This document shows positions 7,015-14,434 of a stretch of DNA of 14,434 nucleotides, piece after piece (position 1 is the stretch's first letter; the number at the start of each line of letters is the position of its first letter). The position numbers and the translations under genes were made by a program. The notes under the pieces were generated by a model that was given only the letters and a program-made list of their open reading frames with translations, made no database searches and had not been told where the DNA came from. Origin of the DNA: JBFKAV01 sp041621405 (GTDB lineage Bacteria; Pseudomonadota; Alphaproteobacteria; Rhodobacterales; Rhodobacteraceae); assembly GCA_041621405.1 (NCBI GenBank), contig JBFKAV010000093.1:1-14434 (forward strand). Direction: 5' to 3'.

Positions 7015-7368
7015 TCAGATCTCGGTCTCGCCGCCGGGTCCGAACTCGAACGGCCCGGGCCGCTTCCTGCGGATGATGATGTCCCCGTTGGGCAGCATCT
7101 CGGGCAGGTGATAGCTCGCGAGGTCCTCCATCAGCCGTGCAAGCTCGCGCAGCATCGGTTCGAGATTGGCGGCGAAATCCTCCATCCCCTCCGCCATCTC
7201 CCGCATCGCCGGCTCGATCTCGCTGGCCAGGCCCCTGAAGATCAGCTTCGCCCCCTCCTCGAAGAGCGAGAACCCTTCCTCCACCTCACCCTCGGACGGC
7301 ACCGCCTCGTCCGCCGCCAATTGCGGCGCAGTCAGCGCAAGGAGAAGGGCGAGGACCGCGGCTCTCAT
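7015..7368 (-). CDS. Small secreted helical protein, unknown function
   Basis: A 117-residue protein with a Sec signal (MRAAVLALLLALTAPQLAA, cleavage near residue 19) and a mature chain of about 98 residues. Residues ~26-87 are an acidic, almost continuous amphipathic helix (EEGFSLFEEGAKLIFRGL, then MREMAEGMEDF, then LRELARLMEDL). Next comes the conserved YHLPEMLPNGDIIIRRK motif and a Gly/Pro-rich tail. I recognise this family in Rhodobacteraceae, where it is often labelled 'AAA+ family ATPase'. No Walker A or B motif is present and the protein is far too short, so that label should not be copied. The ATG at 7368 has no clear Shine-Dalgarno. It lies 36 bp after the EEP-fold gene and may be the last gene of that operon. 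Location is probably periplasmic; function unknown. Confidence 0.8.
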   Translation of the reverse strand: MRAAVLALLLALTAPQLAADEAVPSEGEVEEGFSLFEEGAKLIFRGLASEIEPAMREMAEGMEDFAANLEPMLRELARLMEDLASYHLPEMLPNGDIIIRRKRPGPFEFGPGGETEI

Positions 7369-7404
7369 GGATCGAATATAAGCGTTTCGGGGCCTCGATT
7401 CGAG

Positions 7405-8430
7405 TCAAAGCGGGATGTCGACCGTGACCGGGAAATGATCCGAGGCGGCGAGCAGCGCGTCTCGCAGCTCGACGGACTTGAAACACACCGGGTCGTCGAA
7501 CGGGTGCCATATCCGCCAGGTCGGCCCCAGCTCCATCAGGTCGTCGGAGACCATAACGTAGTCGAGGAGGGCCGAGAGATAACAGCGCTCGTCGGCCAGG
7601 AAGAACCGCGCCGTGGTCGGCCCGGCGGCCAGCTTGCGGCTGATCGCCCGGGCGACGTGCGGGTCGTGCAGCCTTGGCTCCTCTTCGCCGCCGTCGATCC
7701 CCATCACGATCTCGACGCCCGAGCGGCCGAACAGGTGCTCGTACTCGTCGAGCCCAGGACCGTCGTTGAAGTCGCCCAGCACGATCAGGCTGTCGCCGCG
7801 CCCCAGGTGCTCCTCTACCCGCTTCCTGAGCCAGACGCACTGGGCCAGCTGCTTGCGCCGGTTTGCGATGGCGATCCGCTTCGCCTGGTCGGGGTTCCGC
7901 GCCCCGTGCGGCGCCTTCGACTTGATGTGCACCCCGATCAGCCGGAACTCCTTGCCTGCCGCCGAGGTGCAGGCCAGCTCCAGCGGCGGCTTCGAGTAGG
8001 TCACCACGTCGAGCGTGTCGTCGATGTCGAGGTCGATCCGGAAGCTGCCGTCGAAGCGCGGCACCTGGCCCTCCCTCTGGGCGTCGCCCTGCGGGTCGTG
8101 GCGCGGCGTCAGGCGGTCGGGATCAAAAAGCAGCGCGATCTCCTGCTCGGTGTCGTTCTTGAAGCCCATCACCGCCCGCCGGGCGCGGACCCCCGCTTCG
8201 GCCGCGAATGTCTCGAGCGCCCGGACGGTGTCGCGCTTGCGGCTCTGGTCGGGCGCCTCGATCACCATCACCGCGTCGGCATCCATCGCGGTGAACACGA
8301 TCGCCAGCGCCTCGGCCTGCTCGGCGCGCGTCACCTCCTCCCTCCCGGACCACTTGTCGTCGGCCAGGAGCCGGCCCTCGTTGTCGAAGAGCGAATCGAA
8401 CCACTCGACGTTGTAGGTGGCGATCCTCAC
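7405..8430 (-). CDS. Endonuclease/exonuclease/phosphatase-fold protein
   Basis: A 341-residue protein with the EEP (DNase I-like) catalytic set in order: YNVEWF with N7, VIEAPD with E58 (metal ligand), GVHIKS with H168, GDFND with D220 and N222, LLDYVMVS with D290, and SDHFPV with D331/H332. All residues expected for an active Mg-dependent phosphoesterase appear intact. The substrate (DNA, RNA, lipid or nucleotide phosphate) cannot be told from the motifs. There is no signal peptide, so it is probably cytoplasmic. The start is GTG 8430, whose GTGA overlaps the stop of the upstream TerB-DnaJ gene by 4 bases, indicating translational coupling. The N-terminus MRIATYNVEWF fits the normal domain beginning and confirms this start. 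Confidence 0.9.
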   Translation of the reverse strand: MRIATYNVEWFDSLFDNEGRLLADDKWSGREEVTRAEQAEALAIVFTAMDADAVMVIEAPDQSRKRDTVRALETFAAEAGVRARRAVMGFKNDTEQEIALLFDPDRLTPRHDPQGDAQREGQVPRFDGSFRIDLDIDDTLDVVTYSKPPLELACTSAAGKEFRLIGVHIKSKAPHGARNPDQAKRIAIANRRKQLAQCVWLRKRVEEHLGRGDSLIVLGDFNDGPGLDEYEHLFGRSGVEIVMGIDGGEEEPRLHDPHVARAISRKLAAGPTTARFFLADERCYLSALLDYVMVSDDLMELGPTWRIWHPFDDPVCFKSVELRDALLAASDHFPVTVDIPL

Positions 8431-9110
8431 AGCGCGTGCGTCCTCCGCAGCTCCTCCCAGGCGCGGTTGAGCGCCACGAGCCGCTTCTCGGCGAGCTTCA
8501 CCGCCTCCTCGGGCACGCCGCGCGCGGCCAGCCGGTCAGGGTGATGCTCGCGCACCAGCCGGCGCCAGGCGGCGCGGACCTCGTCGAGATGCGTTCCGGG
8601 CTCCACCCCGAGCACCTCCCAGGGGTCGGGATGGGCGTCGGGCACGAAGCGGCTGCGGATGCCGCGGAACTCGCAGTCGGTGAGGCCGAAGATGCGGCCA
8701 ACTTCGGCCAGGAACTCGTCCTCGCCCGCGTGGTAGCGGCCGTCGGCGGTTGCGATGTGAAACAGGCTCTCGATCAGGTCGACGAGCGTCTCGTGGCCGT
8801 CGCCGAACATCCGACGGATGCGGCGGGCATAGTCGTCGAAGCCGGTCACGTCCTCGCGCGCAAGGTTGAAGACCCGCGCCGCGTTTCCCTCTTCGCCCTT
8901 CGGGATCGTGAAGACCTCGCGGAAGGCGGAGACCTCGTCGCGGGTGACGCGGCCGTCGGCCTTGGCCATCTTCGCCGAGAGCGCGATTGTGGCGATTGCG
9001 AAGGCGACAGTGCGCTCGGGCGGGGTTCGCAAACGGTCAAACACGTCCGCGAGCCGCTCGCCCTTGGCAAGGGCGGAGAGCGCTTCGGCGATGCGGGTCC
9101 AGACCGACAT
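8427..9110 (-). CDS. TerB-DnaJ (DjlA-like) cochaperone, soluble form
   Basis: A 227-residue protein with a TerB-like helical domain at ~33-150 (IALSAKMAKADGRVTRDEV and LFHIATADGRYHAGEDEFL, both acidic A-D-G-x-V/Y repeats). It ends in a J domain at ~162-225 with WEVLGVEPGTHLDEVRAAWRRL and the HPD tripeptide at 190-192, which stimulates Hsp70 (DnaK) ATPase. E. coli DjlA has an N-terminal membrane helix; none is seen here, so the protein is probably cytosolic. The ATG at 9110 gives the usual MSVWTRIAEAL beginning. An in-frame ATG 30 bases upstream (9140) would add ten residues that look non-conserved. Neither start has a good Shine-Dalgarno. The stop overlaps the next gene (EEP fold) by 4 bases. 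Confidence 0.9.
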   Translation of the reverse strand: MSVWTRIAEALSALAKGERLADVFDRLRTPPERTVAFAIATIALSAKMAKADGRVTRDEVSAFREVFTIPKGEEGNAARVFNLAREDVTGFDDYARRIRRMFGDGHETLVDLIESLFHIATADGRYHAGEDEFLAEVGRIFGLTDCEFRGIRSRFVPDAHPDPWEVLGVEPGTHLDEVRAAWRRLVREHHPDRLAARGVPEEAVKLAEKRLVALNRAWEELRRTHAL

Positions 9111-9150
9111 GGGTGGAAGCTTAGCGCCGCGCTGCGGCATTGTCAGCGCG

Positions 9151-9636
9151 TCAAAGCCGTTTCTCCATCAGCACGAGGTCGAGCCAGCGGCCGAACTTGC
9201 GGCCCACTTCAGTAAGCCGGGCTACCTCGCGGTAGCCGAGCGCTGCGTGGAACGCGATCCCCTCGCGGTTCGCCGCCGAGACCCCGGCGAAGAGAACGTG
9301 CCCCCCGGCGGCGCGCGCAGCCTCTTCGAGCGCGGCCAATAGCGCGCGGCCGAGCCCATGCCCGCGGGCGTTGGGGGCGATGAGGATCGTGTGCTCGAAG
9401 CTGTGCCGGTAGCCGGGGCCGCCACGGAACTGGCCAAAGCTGGCGAAGCCCAGAACCTCGCCCCCCTCCTCGGCCACCAGGACCGCGTGGCCGGCTGCCC
9501 GCCGTTCTGCGAGCAGCGCGGCGACGGCCTCGGGCGTCTTCTCCAGATCGGTGAAGGTGACCAGCGTGTCGCGGATGAACGGGTTCCAGATCTCCACGAT
9601 GGCGGGGATGTCGGCATGGGTGGCGGATCGGATCAT
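9151..9636 (-). CDS. GNAT N-acetyltransferase, phosphinothricin-acetyltransferase-like
   Basis: A 161-residue GNAT-fold enzyme. IRSATHADIPAIVEIWN is the typical first strand and helix. GYRHSFEHTILIAPNARG followed by HGLGRALLAAL (~75-102) carries the acetyl-CoA pyrophosphate-binding R-G-x-G-x-G/A motif. ANREGIAFHAALGY and VGRKFGRWLDLVLMEK form the C-terminal motif of the PAT/MnaT subgroup. Relatives acetylate small amines such as phosphinothricin or methionine sulfone; the real substrate is not predictable here. The ATG at 9636 overlaps the stop of the VOC gene by 4 bases (ATGA), so the two are likely co-translated. The TerB-DnaJ gene follows after 40 bp. Confidence 0.9.
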   Translation of the reverse strand: MIRSATHADIPAIVEIWNPFIRDTLVTFTDLEKTPEAVAALLAERRAAGHAVLVAEEGGEVLGFASFGQFRGGPGYRHSFEHTILIAPNARGHGLGRALLAALEEAARAAGGHVLFAGVSAANREGIAFHAALGYREVARLTEVGRKFGRWLDLVLMEKRL

Positions 9637-10247
9637 GTCAGCACCCTCGTGCCCCGGCTCGTGACGATCTCGGCGCGGAGCGCCGTCTCGGGGCCCTGCT
9701 CGATGGCGAAGCGCGGATCATCGACGAGCTGGGAGAGTGCAGCGCCGAGCGCCGCCGCCTCGGGGTGGACGAGCACGAGCCTTCGGAGCCGGCAGCCTAC
9801 ATCCGGAAGCCGCCCGGCTGGGTGCGGCCCCTGCCATTCGATCAGCCCGGGAAAGGCGCCGCCGAAGGGCAGCCGGCCGTCGGCCGGAATCGCCATGCGC
9901 CAGCGGTAGTCGCCGCGTGCGAGATCATGGATCACACCGCTTCCACGGGGAGCAAGGGCAAGTGCTTCGTTTAGGTTTTCGCACCTTGCGACCCAATTCG
10001 TTAGCCTCGGATGGCCAAGAAAATTGTCCAAATCGAACCATCGCGGTGTGCAAGGCGCCGTAGCCTGCGGGTTGACCGCGAGAACCTCCAGATAGTGCCC
10101 CTCCCCGAGCGAGAGCAGCCGGTTGTGGGTGCCCATCTCATTGTGCTCACCGCCCGACACCAGCGTTACGCCGAGCGCGGCCTCGACCGTGGCCACACCT
10201 TCAGCCAGGGTTCTGGCCGAGACCACGAGGTGGTCGAGAGCCGCCAC
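9633..10247 (-). CDS. VOC / glyoxalase-like domain protein
   Basis: A 204-residue protein of the glyoxalase_3-like VOC group. It begins LDHLVVSARTLAEGVATVEAALG, followed by GTHNRLLSLGEGHYLEVLAVNP. Candidate metal ligands of the first beta-alpha-beta-beta-beta module are H6, H41 or H51, and E54. The second half (RWRMAIPADGRLPFGG, FPGLIEWQG, LRRLVLVHP) is the other half of the fold. It lies 10 bp after methylmalonyl-CoA mutase and overlaps the GNAT gene. The position invites the name methylmalonyl-CoA epimerase, but the epimerase is a shorter (~135-150 residue) and different VOC subgroup, so I do not assign it. Bases ~9940-10040 are lower in GC than the rest of the gene. Substrate unknown. Confidence 0.85.
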   Translation of the reverse strand: MAALDHLVVSARTLAEGVATVEAALGVTLVSGGEHNEMGTHNRLLSLGEGHYLEVLAVNPQATAPCTPRWFDLDNFLGHPRLTNWVARCENLNEALALAPRGSGVIHDLARGDYRWRMAIPADGRLPFGGAFPGLIEWQGPHPAGRLPDVGCRLRRLVLVHPEAAALGAALSQLVDDPRFAIEQGPETALRAEIVTSRGTRVLT

Positions 10248-10257
10248 CGGCCCGCTC

Positions 10258-12393
<2,136 letters not shown>

Positions 12394-12486
12394 TCTTCGA
12401 TCCTTTTCATCCGGTCCGAGGCGCGAAGCCGCAAGGCCTTCGCAAGCCACGCGCGTCGGCCTATATCCAACGGAGCAGGAGGACGC
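12394..12486. promoter_or_regulatory. Divergent spacer: mcm and DUF4174 start signals, hairpin
   Basis: The 93-bp spacer holds a candidate + strand promoter, TTCGCA (12439-12444), 17 bp, TATATC (12462-12467), each 4 of 6 to consensus. A strong + strand Shine-Dalgarno AGGAGGA (12477-12483) follows. The mcm Shine-Dalgarno is at 12401-12405 on the other strand. Bases 12423-12443 form an inverted repeat: GCGAAGCC, GCAA loop, GG(C)CTTCGC, an 8-bp stem with one bulged C. This would lie about 30 bases ahead of the mcm ATG in its leader, or overlap the proposed -35 of the DUF4174 gene. No clear - strand promoter was found. Confidence 0.35.
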
Positions 12487-12981
12487 ATGAAGACGCTTCT
12501 GATCCTTGGTCTGGTCGCGGTGCTGCCGCTTGTGGCCGCAGCGGAGGAGGTCGCGGCGGCCGGCGTGGCCGAGCCCGCGGCGGACGTCGCGGAGCCCGTG
12601 CCGGACGGCACACCCGCCTTGCCGTTCCTGGGCAGCGAGGTCGCGCTCGAGGATTTCATCTGGCTGGCCCGGCCCATCGTCGTCTTCGCCAACACCCCGG
12701 CCGATCCCGCTTTCCAGCGGCAGATGCAGCTTCTGCGCGAACGCCCCGAGGCGCTGGCCGAGCGCGACGTGGTTGTGATCGTCGATACCGATCCAGCGGC
12801 GCGGAGCGCGGTCCGCCTCGCGCTCAGGCCGCGCGGGTTCATGCTGGTCATCATCGGCAAGGACGGGCAGGTGGAGATCCGCAAGCCGGCCCCCTGGGAC
12901 GTGCGGGAAATCTCGCGCACGATCGACAAGATGCCGCTGCGCCAGCAGGAAATCCGCGACCGGGGGCTATTGGCCCAGTAG
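12487..12981 (+). CDS. Exported DUF4174 protein, thioredoxin-fold-like
   Basis: A 164-residue protein with signal peptide MKTLLILGLVAVLPLVAAA (cleavage near residue 19). A low-complexity Ala/Val/Glu/Pro linker (~20-42) follows, then a DUF4174 domain (~50-164). The domain shows LEDFIWLARPIVVFANTPADP, an FQRQMQLL helix, LAERDVVVIVDTD and RGFMLVIIGKDGQVEIRKPAPWDVREI. The pattern of a strand, a peroxiredoxin-like RDVVVI strand and a G-K-D-G-x turn recalls the thioredoxin fold, but there is no CXXC and no Cys at all, so redox catalysis is unlikely. Function unknown, probably periplasmic. The start is firmly set by AGGAGGA just upstream and by the signal peptide, although the frame stays open for a further 2.3 kb upstream, antisense to mcm. 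It is divergent from mcm and convergent with pccA, with 1 bp between the two stop codons. Confidence 0.88.
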   Translation: MKTLLILGLVAVLPLVAAAEEVAAAGVAEPAADVAEPVPDGTPALPFLGSEVALEDFIWLARPIVVFANTPADPAFQRQMQLLRERPEALAERDVVVIVDTDPAARSAVRLALRPRGFMLVIIGKDGQVEIRKPAPWDVREISRTIDKMPLRQQEIRDRGLLAQ

Positions 12982-12982
12982 C

Positions 12983-14434
12983 TCATTCGAACTCCAGGAT
13001 CACGTCGTCGACGGCGAGGCTGGAGCCAGCCCCGGCCCGGATCTTCTTCACAACCGACTTCCGTTCTGCGCGCAGGATGTTTTCCATCTTCATCGCCTCG
13101 ACAGTGCAGAGCGCCTGGCCCTCCTCGACCGTGTCCCCTTCGGCCACATCGAGCTTCACCACCAGGCCAGGCATCGGGCAGAGCAGGAACTTCGAGGTGT
13201 CGGGCGGCGCCTTTTCGGGCATCAGCCGCACCAGCTCGGCCTGGCGCGGGGTGCGGACATGCACCTTAAGATCGGCGCCTCGGGTGCGGATCCGGAACCC
13301 CATCGGGATCTTCCCCACCTTAAGCGTCAGCGGCTGTCCGTCGACGTCGAGGCGGGCGAGCGGATCGCCCGGAGTCCAGTCGGAGGCGACCCGCATCGCG
13401 GCGCCATCGGCGAAGGTTACCGTCGCACCCGCCCTGTCGGCCGCGGTGGTCACCGGGAACTCCTCGCCCTGCAGCGCCACCACCCAGTCGCTGCCGACCC
13501 GGCGCTCGTGGTTGCCCATGGTGCCGGAAATCCGCGTGCGGCGGATCTCGGCCACGCGGAACATCGCCGCGGCGGCCGCGGCGATGCGGCGCAGCTGCGG
13601 TTCGGGCAGCGTCACGCCCTGGAAACCGTCAGGATACTCCTCCGCGATGAAGGCGGTGGTGATCGCGCCCTCGACGAAGCGCGGATGGTCCATCACCGCC
13701 GACAGGAACGGCAGGTTGTGGCCGATCCCCTCGACCTCGAAGCCGTCGAGCGCATTTCGCATGCCCTCGATTGCCACGTCCCGGGTGGGTGCCCAGGTGC
13801 AGAGCTTGGCGATCATCGGGTCGTAGTACATCGAGATCTCGCCGCCTTCGTAGACGCCGGTGTCGTTGCGTACGACGGCGGTGGCCGAGGCCGCTTCCGC
13901 GGGCGGGCGGTAGCGGGTGAGCCGGCCGATCGAGGGCAGGAAGGCGCGGTACGGGTCCTCGGCGTAGAGCCGGCCTTCCAGCGCCCAGCCGTTGATCTTC
14001 AGGTCCTTCTGCGTGAAAGGCAGCTTCTCGCCTGCCGCCACCCGGATCATCTGCTCGACGAGGTCGATGCCGGTGATGAGCTCGGTCACCGGATGCTCCA
14101 CCTGCAGCCGAGTGTTCATCTCGAGGAAGTAGAAGTTGCGCTGGCCATCGACGATGAACTCGACGGTTCCCGCCGAAGTGTAGCCGACCGCCCGGGCCAG
14201 CGCGCAGGCCTGCTCGCCCATCGCTTTGCGCGTCGCCGCGTCGAGGAAGGGAGAGGGCGCCTCCTCGATCACCTTCTGGTTCCGGCGCTGGATCGAACAT
14301 TCGCGCTCGTGGAGATAGACGCAGTTGCCATGCTTGTCGCCCAGCACCTGGATCTCGATATGCCGCGGGCTGGTCACGAACTTTTCGATGAAGATCCGGT
14401 CATCACCAAAGCTGGCGGCCGCCTCGTTCTTCGA
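12983..14434 (-). CDS. pccA: Propionyl-CoA carboxylase alpha subunit, 5'-truncated
   Basis: Carries the biotin carboxylase and biotin-carrier functions that, with PccB, convert propionyl-CoA to methylmalonyl-CoA. The frame runs off the right edge; the visible 483 residues begin in the biotin carboxylase domain with ASFGDDRIFIEKFVTSPRHI. The GTG inside that motif (14377) is therefore internal, not the start. Further motifs are FYFLEMNTRLQVEHPVTE (catalytic Glu/Asn/Arg region), GWALEGRLYAEDP and MYYDPMIAKL. A middle BT-type domain (~270-400) follows, then a C-terminal biotinyl domain (LLCPMPGLVVKLDVAEGD and VEAMKMEN) with the biotinylated Lys at codon 13088-13090. Compared with a family length of ~680 residues, about 200 N-terminal residues are missing. 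The AMKM site and ~680-residue architecture favour propionyl- over acetyl-CoA carboxylase, and the nearby mutase supports this. pccB is not in the window. Confidence 0.93.
   Translation of the reverse strand, partial: SKNEAAASFGDDRIFIEKFVTSPRHIEIQVLGDKHGNCVYLHERECSIQRRNQKVIEEAPSPFLDAATRKAMGEQACALARAVGYTSAGTVEFIVDGQRNFYFLEMNTRLQVEHPVTELITGIDLVEQMIRVAAGEKLPFTQKDLKINGWALEGRLYAEDPYRAFLPSIGRLTRYRPPAEAASATAVVRNDTGVYEGGEISMYYDPMIAKLCTWAPTRDVAIEGMRNALDGFEVEGIGHNLPFLSAVMDHPRFVEGAITTAFIAEEYPDGFQGVTLPEPQLRRIAAAAAAMFRVAEIRRTRISGTMGNHERRVGSDWVVALQGEEFPVTTAADRAGATVTFADGAAMRVASDWTPGDPLARLDVDGQPLTLKVGKIPMGFRIRTRGADLKVHVRTPRQAELVRLMPEKAPPDTSKFLLCPMPGLVVKLDVAEGDTVEEGQALCTVEAMKMENILRAERKSVVKKIRAGAGSSLAVDDVILEFE

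Noticed and set aside
7394..7404. CTCGA-T-TCGAG palindrome between the EEP gene and the small secreted gene as a terminator
   Set aside because: With a one-base centre it can form only a three-pair stem in RNA and has no T-run.
6988..8544. A 518-codon + strand open frame opposite the small secreted protein and the EEP gene
   Set aside because: Antisense shadow in GC-rich DNA. The minus strand carries complete EEP catalytic motifs and a signal-peptide protein; the plus frame has no recognisable domain.
9633..10247. Naming the VOC gene methylmalonyl-CoA epimerase from its position
   Set aside because: Length and motif layout fit the glyoxalase_3-like group better than the epimerase.
12394..12486. 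A cobalamin riboswitch ahead of the B12-dependent mutase
   Set aside because: Only 93 bp are available, and no B12-box-like sequence or large fold is visible, just one small hairpin.

Overview
The window looks like chromosomal DNA of a high-GC alphaproteobacterium, most likely the Rhodobacteraceae/Paracoccaceae group. The evidence is the TadG-like pilus protein, the small periplasmic protein ending around PNGDIIIRRK, the soluble TerB-DnaJ protein, and the pccA / DUF4174 / methylmalonyl-CoA mutase arrangement, all of which I recognise from that group. I cannot name a genus. No insertion sequence, prophage gene, CRISPR array, tRNA or rRNA was seen. Two genes are cut by the window: the TadG-like gene at the left edge and pccA at the right edge.

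Left part (1-6841, + strand): the end of a TadG-like Flp-pilus gene is followed by a strong hairpin. An unusual 32-bp dyad with an FNR-box-like core comes next, then ppk1 (polyphosphate kinase). A two-gene cassette follows, with overlapping stop and start codons: an exported SH3-domain protein and a four-helix DUF4239 (bestrophin-like) membrane protein. Then comes ppx (exopolyphosphatase). ppk1 makes polyphosphate and ppx degrades it. The two are often adjacent in alphaproteobacteria, so the cassette between them is the main organisational oddity on this side.

Middle and right part (7015-12393, - strand): six genes run leftward in a probable operon or pair of operons: methylmalonyl-CoA mutase, a glyoxalase-like VOC protein, a GNAT acetyltransferase, a TerB-DnaJ cochaperone, an endonuclease/exonuclease/phosphatase-fold protein, and a small secreted helical protein of unknown function. 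Gaps run from 4-bp overlaps to 40 bp. This run converges on ppx across a 173-bp gap that holds an inverted repeat and an AT-rich patch.

Right edge (12487-14434): a short exported DUF4174 gene on the + strand lies between mcm and pccA, both on the - strand. It is divergent from mcm and ends 1 bp from the end of pccA. pccA (biotin-carrying alpha subunit of propionyl-CoA carboxylase) and mcm act in the propionyl-CoA to succinyl-CoA route. A pccA transcript reaching mcm would have to read antisense through the DUF4174 gene.

Most of the window is ordinary core metabolism. The parts worth a second look are the dyad ahead of ppk1, the SH3-DUF4239 cassette, the opposed DUF4174 gene, the TerB-DnaJ/EEP coupled pair and the uncharacterised small secreted protein.
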